From positions 1 to 53,457 of the forward strand of contig NZ_JBQKME010000014.1 in the NCBI RefSeq assembly GCF_052115865.1: a DNA stretch of 53,457 bases, given 5' to 3'. Shown here one piece after another: positions 25,387 through 33,678 of the stretch. The stretch comes from Fundicoccus_A sp052115865 (GTDB taxonomy: Bacteria; Bacillota; Bacilli; Lactobacillales; Aerococcaceae). Each line of letters starts with the position of its first letter. Position 1 is the stretch's first letter. The position numbers and the translations under genes are program-made. A model generated the notes under the pieces. It did not search any database. It saw nothing but the letters and a program-made list of their open reading frames with translations, and was not told where the DNA came from.

Positions 25387-25575
25387 TTATCTACCTTCAT
25401 TGCCACCAATAACCGCTGCGATCACTAAGTAAGCAATTGGCCCTAAACCTGCCATAAAAGCCAATAGAACAAAGATGACGCGCACGATTGTTGGGTCAAT
25501 ATTAAAATATTCAGCTAAACCTCCACAGACACCTAATACGACACGGTTATTTTGCGATAATCTTAATCGTTTCAT
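25387..25575 (-). CDS. PspC-domain protein, minimal paralogue
   Basis: 62 residues: only the PspC core, with VVLGVCGGLAEYFNIDPT and one hydrophobic hairpin, no tail. About half identical to the neighbouring paralogue across the core, so the pair arose by duplication. Start ATG after AGGAGTG. Confidence 0.85.
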   Translation of the reverse strand: MKRLRLSQNNRVVLGVCGGLAEYFNIDPTIVRVIFVLLAFMAGLGPIAYLVIAAVIGGNEGR

Positions 25576-25610
25576 CTTAACACTCCTTGTTTTCTCTATT
25601 GTACCTTTAT

Positions 25611-27377
25611 TTAATTCAAATCACTATCTTTTAAATAAATATCTCCAGTGGTTAACTGCACTTCAATTTTAGCCATCCCTGCATCCGAATGCGTCATTCG
25701 GCTATAACGACCGTTTTTACGATCTTTTGATTCAGACATAACCTCGATATTGCTTAAGCGGTTTTTAATTTCACCGAAAGAAATATTTGTTTCAACTTCT
25801 AAGTTCATCGATTCTGGCAAGGAGATTTTGCTATCTCCATTAACACTCTTTAATTTTATTGTACTATCATTCGTGTCGTTTTTGGTAATAAAATAGTCTC
25901 CATTGACAGTATTGGATACAATATTGCCAACTTTACCAACAATTCTAAAGTCTCCATTAATGTTTTTCACCGAAATATCACGAATTTCTGAGTCTTTAAT
26001 CGTCATATCACCATTAAGAGAATCCAATTCTGCAAGAACGGCTTTAACACGATTTAAGCGCATATCACCATTTTTGTTAACAAGCAGCAAGTCATTACTT
26101 TCAATCCCTTCGATGGTTGTATCTCCATTTAACAAATCTAATTTAATATAATCATAGATACGTTTTGGTAGATATAAGGTTGCATCCATTGAGATACGTG
26201 GTGAAGATACCCGGAAAATTAATTGACTATTATCAACCGCAATGGTGCTTAATTGTTCAAAAGTCTCAACGGTATAAGCATCGAATTTTCCATGGAAACG
26301 AATTTCGCTATCCACTAAAACGGTATCTGCTTCATGCGCTTTAAGTTCTATTGAACCATTGTTTAACACAAAATCTATCACCGTTATATCCGCCGCATCA
26401 TATACAAATTGATGCTGAATCGATTCTGTTTTCACCCATGGGACATTGAAAGACATATTAAACTCTTTCGTATTAAAGTTATCGACAAAATCTTTCATGC
26501 GTACCTTGAAAGTTTCTCCAAATTTTTGCCCTTCTTTGATAGCTTCTGAACCAAATTTATTCGCTTTATCAGCAGCTTGATCAACCATGCGTTTAAAATC
26601 TTGATGTTTATAGGCTGATTGTTGTGATTCAAAAGAGTTTAACTGGCTTTTAGTTTCTTCTAACTTATATTCTAGCTCAGTGATTTCTTTTTCAAGTTCC
26701 TCAATACGCATATTAAGATGTTCTTTTTGAGTCAACATTTCCTCAGTTGTTTCATCTAATTCAGCAAAAATTTCAATTTCTCTATGACGTTGTCTCGCCA
26801 CAGTTAACGCTTCTTGCTTTTTATTGATGGCTTCTTCAAGTGTATCAATTTCCACAGATAGTTGATTAATTTTCTCAGCTAACTGAGCAACGTCTTCTTC
26901 TTTTACATCAGCTTGTTCTTGATTGTCTTGTATTTTGCTTTGATGATGATTTAAATCTTTTTCTAAGTCAGCTTGATCTTGGCGATATTCCGCGCTGAAA
27001 TCAAAGTCTTCATCATAATATGAACTATTATGTGCATCCCCTTGCTTATCCGCGTCATTTAATTCTCTCAGATAGTTAGTAATGGAATCAAAAGTCCCTT
27101 TACCAAATTCTAAAGCATCATCCGCTAAACCTTTAATTTGCTTCGCAAAGTCAGATTCAATTTCTGTTTCTTCATCCTCTGAATAAATATCTTCTTTTTG
27201 ATCGATTGCTTCTTCAAATGTTGTGATTTTTTCTTCGGTAACTTCAGCGTTATTTATTGTTTGAGATGTAGGGTTTGTACTTTGAGAGTTGCTTTTTGTC
27301 TCTAGTAAAGTCAGTGCCTCTTCAGTCGTAATAATACCTTGACGAACCAATTCAATAATTCTTTCTTTTTGATTCAT
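25611..27377 (-). CDS. liaX: LiaX-like / YvlB-like envelope-stress protein (DUF4097)
   Basis: 588 residues in three parts. Residues 1-27 (MNQKERIIELVRQGIITTEEALTLLE) are the short helical N-terminal module of YvlB/LiaX proteins. Residues about 130-270 are a long heptad-rich coiled coil. Residues about 310-588 are a beta-solenoid-like DUF4097 region with repeated NGD turns (LNGDTTIEG, KNGDMRL, LNGDMTI, INGDFRI, VNGDYFI, VNGDSKI). Enterococcal LiaX is released and senses daptomycin and antimicrobial peptides. First gene of an operon with two pspC genes and a yvlD gene. Symbol given by domain and operon similarity. Confidence 0.82.
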   Translation of the reverse strand: MNQKERIIELVRQGIITTEEALTLLETKSNSQSTNPTSQTINNAEVTEEKITTFEEAIDQKEDIYSEDEETEIESDFAKQIKGLADDALEFGKGTFDSITNYLRELNDADKQGDAHNSSYYDEDFDFSAEYRQDQADLEKDLNHHQSKIQDNQEQADVKEEDVAQLAEKINQLSVEIDTLEEAINKKQEALTVARQRHREIEIFAELDETTEEMLTQKEHLNMRIEELEKEITELEYKLEETKSQLNSFESQQSAYKHQDFKRMVDQAADKANKFGSEAIKEGQKFGETFKVRMKDFVDNFNTKEFNMSFNVPWVKTESIQHQFVYDAADITVIDFVLNNGSIELKAHEADTVLVDSEIRFHGKFDAYTVETFEQLSTIAVDNSQLIFRVSSPRISMDATLYLPKRIYDYIKLDLLNGDTTIEGIESNDLLLVNKNGDMRLNRVKAVLAELDSLNGDMTIKDSEIRDISVKNINGDFRIVGKVGNIVSNTVNGDYFITKNDTNDSTIKLKSVNGDSKISLPESMNLEVETNISFGEIKNRLSNIEVMSESKDRKNGRYSRMTHSDAGMAKIEVQLTTGDIYLKDSDLN

Positions 27378-27472
27378 GAAGAATCCCTCCTAATTTTAGG
27401 TTACGTTCTTTTCTACAATCCCTATTATGCCAAGTTTCGTTAAAGATTACATAGGTCTAGAGGCGGATTTTC

Positions 27473-27487
27473 ACTTAGGTCCTAAGT
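27473..27487. promoter_or_regulatory. Palindrome upstream of the liaX-like operon
   Basis: ACTTAGG-T-CCTAAGT is a perfect 7+1+7 palindrome, about 45 bp upstream of a CATAAT -10 element (27424-27429) on the minus strand. Position suits an activator site; a LiaR/CesR-type regulator is the natural candidate but no regulator gene is nearby. Confidence 0.45.
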
Positions 27488-27532
27488 AGTGGATGTGGAA
27501 AGTAGTCACCTTATAATTATTATAAACCAAAA

Positions 27533-27628
27533 AATCCGAACGGTTAAAATATAGGAAAATTAGCCTCAACATCAGTTTTCTGATTTTAACTAGCTCATTT
27601 GCAACACTATAATCTATGCGTTCGGATT
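27533..27628 (-). terminator. Complex stem structure after uvrA
   Basis: AATCCGAACG (27533-27542) pairs perfectly with CGTTCGGATT (27619-27628); stacked directly inside is GTTAAAAT with ATTTTAAC (27543-27550 and about 27583-27590), and ATCAG-TTTT-CTGAT can form instead. TTTTTTGG follows the outer stem on the minus strand. It begins 11 nt after the uvrA stop. Likely a terminator, though unusually large. Confidence 0.6.
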
Positions 27629-27639
27629 GTTTTGTTATT

Positions 27640-30459
27640 TTATAAAATTTTTGCCAAATATTGGCCGGTATAACTGCCTTTTACTTTAGCTACTTCTTCT
27701 GGTGTGCCGGTGGCAATAATTTCTCCCCCGTTAACACCACCTTCAGGTCCTAAATCGATAATATAATCGGCTGTTTTAATCACATCTAAATTGTGTTCTA
27801 TAATAACAACTGTATTTCCTGCTTCCACTAGACGATCGATAACTTGTAGTAGTTTACGAATATCATGTGGATGTAAGCCTGTTGTAGGTTCATCAAGAAT
27901 ATAGAATGTATCTCCTGTTGAAACTCTTTGTAGTTCAGAGGCTAATTTCATTCGTTGCGCCTCACCACCCGATAAGGTTGTAGCAGACTGGCCAAGACGA
28001 ATGTAGCCTAAACCTACATCTAATAATGTTTTTAGTTTACGACTTATTTTAGGGATGGCATCAAAGAAAGCAACTCCTTCTTCGACAGTCATATCTAAAA
28101 CATCAGCAATACTCTTACCTTTGTATTTAATTTCTAACGTTTCGGAATTATATCGTTTACCATGACAAACTTCACATGGCACATAGACATCTGAAAGGAA
28201 ATGCATTTCAATTTTTTTAATCCCACCACCCGCACAAGCTTCACAGCGGCCACCTTTAACATTAAAACTAAAGCGACCTTTTGTATATCCTCTGACTTTC
28301 GCTTCATTGGTTTGAGCAAATAAGCCACGAATATCATCAAACACGCTAGTATAGGTTGCCGGATTAGAACGCGGTGTTCGACCGATTGGACTTTGATCGA
28401 TATCAATTGTTTTTTCTAACTGTTCATAACCTTTAATGTCTTTAAATTTACCTGGACGTTCTTGGGTGCTCGTTAAACGTTTTTGTAAAGCTACTTTTAA
28501 AATAGAATTAACTAAACTACTTTTTCCAGAACCCGATACACCTGTTACACAAGTCAAGCGACCGATTGGGAATTTCACATCAATATTTTTCAAGTTATTT
28601 TCTTCTGCACCCATTACTTCAACCCAACCACGATCTTCATCTCTTCTTTTCTTAGGAACGGGGATAGCTTCTTTACCGCTTAAATATTTACCTGTAATGG
28701 AAGCTGAATTCGCCATTACTTCTTCTGGTGTCCCAACTGCGACGATTTCACCGCCTTTTTCGCCTGCACCTGGACCAATATCAATTAAATAATCCGCTGC
28801 CAACATGGTTTCATCGTCATGTTCTACCACGATGAGGGTGTTTCCAAGTTCACGCATTTGTTTAAGTGAATCAATTAAGCGCGCATTGTCTCTTTGATGC
28901 AAACCAATAGAAGGCTCATCTAAAATATATAACACGCCACTCAGGTTAGACCCAATTTGTGTGGCTAAACGAATACGTTGCGACTCGCCACCAGACAAGG
29001 AACCTGACACACGGCTTAATGTTAGATAGTCTAAACCAACGTTGTTTAAAAAAGTTAGACGATCCGTCACTTCTTTTAAAATCGGTTTAGCAATTAAATC
29101 ATTGGACATGCTAAATTCAAGTTGATTGAAGTAATCGAGCGAATCATGAATCGAAAGATCGGTCACTTCAGCGATATTTTTTTCGCCAACTTTTACTGAT
29201 AAGGCTTCTGGATTTAAACGTTGACCTTTACATGCAGGACAAGCAAGTTCTTGCATAAATTGGCGCATGACTTCACGTGTATAATCTGAATTAGTCTCAT
29301 TGAAACGTCTTTCGACATTATTCATGACACCTTCAAAAACATGATCAATCGTTCTCTTGCCACCTGACATCGGTTCATAAGTAAATTTAAAGCTAGCATC
29401 TGGGGAACCATATTTTAATAATTCTTGTTGTTCTTTTGTCAGTTCTTCATAAGGAACATCCATTGGAATCTTGTATGCTTTACAAAATTGTTCTAACATC
29501 GAAGGATAATAGTTAGAACTGATTGGATTCCATGGAACAAATACCCCTTCTTCTAAAGTCTTACTTTTATTCGGTAATACAAGTTCTTCATCAACGGTTA
29601 AACGTACACCTAAGCCATCACATTCGCTACATGCGCCAAAAGGAGCATTAAAAGAAAACATACGTGGTTGTAATTCATCGACTGTGAAATCACAGAAGGG
29701 GCAGGCATAATGTTCATTAAAATACAAGACATCCTCACCATTATTAACATCCACAACAATATAACCGTCTGAAAAACGCAAAGCTTGTTCAACAGAGTCA
29801 AATAGACGGGAACGAATATCTTCTTTAATGACAATTCTGTCTACAACAACTTCAATGGTATGCTTTTTGTTTTTTTCTAATTCAGGTACTTCCGTAATAT
29901 CATAGATTTCACCATCGACCCTAACACGGATATAACCTTCTTTTTCGATTTTTTGTAAACCTGTTTTGTGTTGACCTTTTTTTTCTCTTACATAAGGACT
30001 CAAAATTTGGATACGGGTCTTTACTGGAAGTTCTAAAATACGATTGACCATTTGCTCAGCTGAGGAACGTTCAATGGGTATATGGTGATTAGGACAATAA
30101 GGAACACCTACTCTAGCATAAAGTAATCTTAAGAAATCATTGATTTCTGTCGCTGTCCCTACTGTTGAACGTGGATTATGACTGGTTGTCTTTTGATCAA
30201 TGGATATGGCAGGACTTAAGCCTTCAATTGAATCAACTTCTGGCTTATCCATTTGACCTAAAAACTGTCTAGCATAAGCAGACAAACTTTCTACATAGCG
30301 CCTTTGACCTTCTGCATATAAGGTATCAAAAGCTAAAGAACTTTTACCTGATCCTGACAAACCGGTCATGACAACGAGTTTATCACGGGGAATTTCTAAG
30401 TTTATATTTTTTAAATTATGTGATCTTGCACCTTTTATAACGATTTTATCTTTTGCCAT
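27640..30459 (-). CDS. uvrA: Excinuclease ABC subunit A
   Basis: Damage-recognition ATPase of nucleotide excision repair, 939 residues. Two ABC modules: Walker A GLSGSGKSS (about residue 34) and GVSGSGKSS (about 643), signatures LSGGESQRIRLA and LSGGEAQRMKLA, and zinc-finger cysteine pairs CPFC/CSEC and CEAC/CEVC. An SOS box lies 69 nt upstream. uvrB, normally next to it, is absent; the upstream space holds hairpin repeats and the phosphate genes. Confidence 0.97.
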   Translation of the reverse strand: MAKDKIVIKGARSHNLKNINLEIPRDKLVVMTGLSGSGKSSLAFDTLYAEGQRRYVESLSAYARQFLGQMDKPEVDSIEGLSPAISIDQKTTSHNPRSTVGTATEINDFLRLLYARVGVPYCPNHHIPIERSSAEQMVNRILELPVKTRIQILSPYVREKKGQHKTGLQKIEKEGYIRVRVDGEIYDITEVPELEKNKKHTIEVVVDRIVIKEDIRSRLFDSVEQALRFSDGYIVVDVNNGEDVLYFNEHYACPFCDFTVDELQPRMFSFNAPFGACSECDGLGVRLTVDEELVLPNKSKTLEEGVFVPWNPISSNYYPSMLEQFCKAYKIPMDVPYEELTKEQQELLKYGSPDASFKFTYEPMSGGKRTIDHVFEGVMNNVERRFNETNSDYTREVMRQFMQELACPACKGQRLNPEALSVKVGEKNIAEVTDLSIHDSLDYFNQLEFSMSNDLIAKPILKEVTDRLTFLNNVGLDYLTLSRVSGSLSGGESQRIRLATQIGSNLSGVLYILDEPSIGLHQRDNARLIDSLKQMRELGNTLIVVEHDDETMLAADYLIDIGPGAGEKGGEIVAVGTPEEVMANSASITGKYLSGKEAIPVPKKRRDEDRGWVEVMGAEENNLKNIDVKFPIGRLTCVTGVSGSGKSSLVNSILKVALQKRLTSTQERPGKFKDIKGYEQLEKTIDIDQSPIGRTPRSNPATYTSVFDDIRGLFAQTNEAKVRGYTKGRFSFNVKGGRCEACAGGGIKKIEMHFLSDVYVPCEVCHGKRYNSETLEIKYKGKSIADVLDMTVEEGVAFFDAIPKISRKLKTLLDVGLGYIRLGQSATTLSGGEAQRMKLASELQRVSTGDTFYILDEPTTGLHPHDIRKLLQVIDRLVEAGNTVVIIEHNLDVIKTADYIIDLGPEGGVNGGEIIATGTPEEVAKVKGSYTGQYLAKIL

Positions 30460-30500
30460 CTAAGGATGCCTCTTTTCTAAGAAATAGATTTACACGCCAT

Positions 30501-30506
30501 ATTGTA
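30501..30506 (-). promoter_or_regulatory. -10 element of uvrA
   Basis: TGG-TACAAT on the minus strand, 42 nt before the uvrA ATG and 21 bp downstream of the SOS box. The -35 is weak. Confidence 0.5.
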
Positions 30507-30527
30507 CCACATATCTTTAAAAAAGTA

Positions 30528-30541
30528 CGAATATTTGTTCG
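30528..30541 (-). promoter_or_regulatory. LexA (DinR) SOS box of uvrA
   Basis: CGAACAAATATTCG on the minus strand matches the firmicute consensus CGAAC-N4-GTTCG with one mismatch. It sits directly upstream of the uvrA -10, where LexA would block transcription. Confidence 0.75.
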
Positions 30542-30709
30542 CTAAAAAATGAGATTGGAACATGAGAAACTTACGATTCCGGTGTTTCTTGGCATGTTAT
30601 TAAGTTGAGTTAGCTATTTTATTAGCGTGTATAAATTGTAATGATAGTGTTGATGGTGGTTAATGTGTGTTGTGTCGGTTTGGTGGGATTCTGAATGATA
30701 TTATAGTAG
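30542..30709. other. Non-coding stretch upstream of the hairpin repeats
   Basis: Part of a 484-bp gene-free region (30460-30943). Apart from the uvrA control region, the hairpin repeats (30710-30827) and the pstS terminator, nothing recognisable is present. This stretch is G/T-rich on the plus strand, unlike its surroundings, with no open frame. Confidence 0.5.
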
Positions 30710-30827
30710 TTTCATCCGAGCGGTTAGGTCACGCTCGGTTGAAAGGGTGATTTCATCCGAGCGGTTGGGTCGCGCTCAGTTGAAAGAGTGATTTCATCCG
30801 AGCGGTTGGGTCGCGCTCGGTTGAAAA
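30710..30827. repeat. Three tandem 41-bp GC-rich hairpin repeats
   Basis: Units start at 30710, 30751 and 30792. Each has TTTCA-t-CCGAGCG, a 9-nt loop (GTTAGGTCA or GTTGGGTCG), then CGCTCGG-t-TGAAA, so each folds into a 12-pair hairpin around one T-T mismatch. Unit 2 has one stem mismatch (CGCTCAG). The units are far richer in GC than the flanks. They resemble REP/BIME-type extragenic repeats. No further copies were found in the window. Confidence 0.85.
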
Positions 30828-30852
30828 TTATTTAATTAAAGACAATAAAATA

Positions 30853-30897
30853 AACAGAAACCACTAGTTCGTAAATGAAATAGTGATTTCTGTTTTT
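30853..30897. terminator. Bidirectional terminator after pstS
   Basis: AACAGAAAcCACTA (30853-30866) pairs with TAGTGaTTTCTGTT (30881-30894). TTTT follows on plus; on minus the tail is TTATTTT. It ends the pstS transcript 45 nt after its stop. Confidence 0.8.
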
Positions 30898-30943
30898 TAG
30901 ATATCTGAGACTTTTAGCCCCAAACTCGCTTTAAACGTTAAAA

Positions 30944-31924
30944 TTATTGAGCTAATTCTGACCAGTCAGTTAATTCACCTAAAAAGATAGCACGAACGTT
31001 ATCTAAAGAGATATCTTCTAATGCGTTGTCATTGTGAACAACAACTGCGATACCATCGATAGCGATAGCGTCAAATTCTAAAACTTCTTTTTCTTCATCA
31101 GTTAATTCACGAGAAGCCATACCTAAGTTAGCTGTACCGTTCATAGCAGCTTCCATACCAGCAGTAGATCCGTTTGAAGTAATATTAACAGTAACACCCT
31201 CGTTTAATGCTTGGTAAGCTTCAGCTAATGATTCCATTAAACCTGTAACAGATGTTGAACCAACAACTTCAATATTTCCTTCTAAACCTGAAGGCTCGTA
31301 TGAAGGTAATGTAGAAGCAGTTTCTTCTTCAGAAGCCTCTTCTGTTGTTTCCTCTTCTGTTGTTTCTTCTGAAACTTCTTCTGTTGTTTCTTCTGTAGCT
31401 TCTTCAGATGTTTCTTCATCTTCAACAGCTTCTTCAGAATCTGCAGTTACTTGGATATATCCTTCATCTTCAGCGATTGCTTGACCTTCAGCTGAAAGAA
31501 TGAATGATAAGAAGTCTTGTGTAACTTCGTCAAAGTTTTCTTCAGACCAAGCTACGTTAAATGGACGTGCGATTGGGTAGTCACCAGCAAGGATAGCTTC
31601 TGGAGTAGCTTCTGCGCCATCAACAGTTAAAGCTTTAACTGAATCGTCTAATGAACCTAATGAAATGTAACCAATTGCCGCAGGGTCGCCAGCTACTGAT
31701 TGCATAACACCGTTAGTTGAGTTTTGGATAACAGCGGTAAGAGTAGTCATATCGTCGTCGTTTTCATCAACAACACCAACGATTTCTACGAATGCTCCAC
31801 GAGTACCTGAACCATCTTCACGAGAAACAACGTTGATTGGACCTTCTTGAGCTAATGCTGAAATTGATGAAAGTGCCAACGCTGATGCAGCTAATACAGG
31901 TAAAACTTTTAATGCTTTTTTCAT
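30944..31924 (-). CDS. pstS: Circularly permuted phosphate-binding protein PstS
   Basis: Phosphate receptor of the Pst importer, 326 residues, with swapped halves. Residues 1-25 are a signal peptide ending ALA-Q, no lipobox cysteine. Residues 27-160 are the segment that is normally C-terminal (SREDGSGTRGAF at 34-45, AIGYISLGSLDDSVKAL, and the usual last stretch EGQAIAEDEGYIQV). Residues 161-214 are an acidic Glu/Thr/Ser linker. Residues 215-326 are the normal N-terminal half (VVGSTSVTGLME, GMASREL, AIDGIAVVVH) ending LGELTDWSELAQ. Phosphate-contact motifs of both halves are kept. Own PhoP-box promoter; placed after phoU rather than first in the operon. Confidence 0.93.
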   Translation of the reverse strand: MKKALKVLPVLAASALALSSISALAQEGPINVVSREDGSGTRGAFVEIVGVVDENDDDMTTLTAVIQNSTNGVMQSVAGDPAAIGYISLGSLDDSVKALTVDGAEATPEAILAGDYPIARPFNVAWSEENFDEVTQDFLSFILSAEGQAIAEDEGYIQVTADSEEAVEDEETSEEATEETTEEVSEETTEEETTEEASEEETASTLPSYEPSGLEGNIEVVGSTSVTGLMESLAEAYQALNEGVTVNITSNGSTAGMEAAMNGTANLGMASRELTDEEKEVLEFDAIAIDGIAVVVHNDNALEDISLDNVRAIFLGELTDWSELAQ

Positions 31925-32027
31925 TAAGAAATCTCTCCTTTAATTTTAAGACTTTCGTCTCATAATGATACACGACAATTAACTATACAGGTAAAAAAGC
32001 ATAGTTGCCGATTTACCGTATGAATTT

Positions 32028-32033
32028 ATTATA
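32028..32033 (-). promoter_or_regulatory. -10 element of pstS
   Basis: TATAAT on the minus strand with no -35 hexamer; PhoP repeats lie in the -35 region instead, as expected for an activator-dependent promoter. Confidence 0.7.
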
Positions 32034-32042
32034 ACAACGGTT

Positions 32043-32081
32043 TGTGTATTTAATGTAAAATTATTGTAAACATTGTGTAAA
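32043..32081 (-). promoter_or_regulatory. PhoP box of pstS
   Basis: Three perfect TTTACA repeats on the minus strand (32076-32081, 32065-32070, 32054-32059) have an exact 11-bp period; a degenerate fourth, TACACA, follows in phase at 32043-32048. This fits the Bacillus PhoP consensus TT[ACT]ACA-N5 repeats. Confidence 0.85.
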
Positions 32082-32179
32082 TTGTAATGTTTATAAAAAC
32101 TTATTGTCAACAATTTTATTTATTTTTATAAGATACGATTAAATTTATTATGAAGACATTAAATACTTCTAATAAATAA

Positions 32180-32215
32180 AATAACCACCGCCAGTAAGTT
32201 ACAGACGGTGGATAA
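32180..32215 (-). terminator. Terminator after phoU
   Basis: CCACCG (32185-32190) pairs with CGGTGG (32206-32211), with GTAA/TTAC inside; TTATTTTATTT follows on the minus strand. It separates pstCAB-phoU from pstS. Confidence 0.7.
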
Positions 32216-32226
32216 ATTAATTTTCA

Positions 32227-32883
32227 CTAGTTTAACTCAACAATATCACCAGAATCTAAATAAATAATGCGTTCGCAAATATTCGTTAAATAGTCTCCGA
32301 TACGTTCTAAACTTTGAGCCACATTAATGTAGCTAATACCTTGCTCAACAACTTCTGAATTATTTATCATGCGGTGTTGGGATTCGATGAAGACATCTTT
32401 AAGTAAAGCGTCAACCAACTCATCACGCTCAGCAATTTCACGTGCGGCTTCGACATCTCTATTTGCAAAGGCTGTGATTGTATCTGTTACCATTGGTTGG
32501 ATAATATCGCCCATACGTTTGATCTTGTTGGATAATTCTTCAACATCAATACCAGGTTTTTCTCTTCTGATGATAGAGCGTGCGATTATAACAGCATGGT
32601 CTGCAATCCGTTCAATATCTAAACTAGCATGAATGACTGCAAAAATTAAGCGTAAATCTTCCGCCACCGGTTGTTGTAAGACGATCAAACGGTAGGCTTC
32701 ACGTTCGATTTCAACCGTAGCTGCATTAATCCGTAAGTCATCACTAAACAATTCGTGTGCCAATTCTTTATCAAACTCTGTGTATGCTTTAATGGCTTTA
32801 TGAACAGATTCATTGGCTGCATTACCTAGTTCAGCTAAATGTGTATGTAAAGATTCTAATTCGTGCATATATTGCTTTCTCAT
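32227..32883 (-). CDS. phoU: Phosphate signalling protein PhoU
   Basis: Cytoplasmic helical regulator that links the Pst transporter to the PhoR kinase. 218 residues in two three-helix bundles with the metal-binding patterns ERIADHAVIIAR and ERIGDYLTNICER. Start ATG 32883 (MRKQYMHEL) behind GGAGG; the longer frame to 32994 overlaps pstB and has no ribosome site. Last gene of pstCAB-phoU. Confidence 0.94.
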   Translation of the reverse strand: MRKQYMHELESLHTHLAELGNAANESVHKAIKAYTEFDKELAHELFSDDLRINAATVEIEREAYRLIVLQQPVAEDLRLIFAVIHASLDIERIADHAVIIARSIIRREKPGIDVEELSNKIKRMGDIIQPMVTDTITAFANRDVEAAREIAERDELVDALLKDVFIESQHRMINNSEVVEQGISYINVAQSLERIGDYLTNICERIIYLDSGDIVELN

Positions 32884-32917
32884 TCCATTGACCTCCTTTT
32901 TAATGTTAACGCAGATA

Positions 32918-33676
32918 TTAACCAAAGCGTCCAGAAATATAGTCGTTTGTTCTTTGGTCATCTGGATTAGAAAATATTTTTTCCGTATCATCAAATTCTA
33001 TCACTTCTCCTGATAAAAAGAAAGCGGTTTTATCCGAAATACGTGCTGCTTGTTGCATATTATGCGTTACAATAACAACTGTATATTTTTCTTTTAATTC
33101 TTGGATTAGCTCTTCAATTTTGTTAGTTGAAATCGGGTCAAGTGCAGATGTTGGCTCATCCATTAATAGAACCTCTGGGTTATTAGCAATCGCACGTGCT
33201 ATACAAATACGTTGTTGTTGCCCACCAGAAATTTCAGTGGCTTTACGATGTAATTTATCTTTTACTTCATCCCAAATAGCTGCTCCACGTAAACTTTCTT
33301 CTACGATACGATCAAGTTCTTGAGTGTCTTTAATTCCATGTGTTCTTGGTCCATAAGCAATGTTATCGTAAATACTTTTTGGGAAAGGGTTTGGATGTTG
33401 GAATACCATCCCTACTCTCTTTCTTAAGTGATTCACATCATAATCTTTTTGATAAATATCTTCAGAATCTAAAGTAATTAAACCATCTACTTTCGCATAT
33501 GGAACTAAATCTTGCATTCTGTTTAATGTTTTAATAAATGTCGACTTACCACATCCTGATGGACCGATAAAAGCCGTAACGACATTTTCTTCAATATCCA
33601 TGTTGATATTTTTTAGAGCTTGAAAGTCACCATAGTAAAAGTCCAAGTCTTTAATTTGCATTTTAACCTTAGCCAT
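32918..33676 (-). CDS. pstB: Phosphate ABC transporter ATP-binding protein
   Basis: ATPase of the phosphate importer, 252 residues. Walker A GPSGCGKST, PstB-specific NRMQDLVP, signature SGGQQQR, Walker B VLLMDEPTSALDP. Start ATG follows GGAGG, 2 nt after pstA. Single pstB copy, unlike streptococci and lactococci that often have two. Confidence 0.95.
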   Translation of the reverse strand: MAKVKMQIKDLDFYYGDFQALKNINMDIEENVVTAFIGPSGCGKSTFIKTLNRMQDLVPYAKVDGLITLDSEDIYQKDYDVNHLRKRVGMVFQHPNPFPKSIYDNIAYGPRTHGIKDTQELDRIVEESLRGAAIWDEVKDKLHRKATEISGGQQQRICIARAIANNPEVLLMDEPTSALDPISTNKIEELIQELKEKYTVVIVTHNMQQAARISDKTAFFLSGEVIEFDDTEKIFSNPDDQRTNDYISGRFG

Positions 33677-33678
33677 GT

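Larger units (their letters stand above)
31925..32226. other. Intergenic region between phoU and pstS
   Basis: About 300 bp holding the phoU terminator (32185-32211), the PhoP box (32043-32081), the pstS -10 and a leader of roughly 100 nt. No small gene seen. Confidence 0.7.

Noticed and set aside
25387..25575. Truncated or broken copy of the neighbouring pspC gene
   Set aside because: It has a good start, a ribosome site and a complete PspC core, so a real minimal paralogue is more likely than a pseudogene.
30710..30827. CRISPR array
   Set aside because: The units are adjacent 41-bp hairpins without variable spacers, and there are no cas genes.
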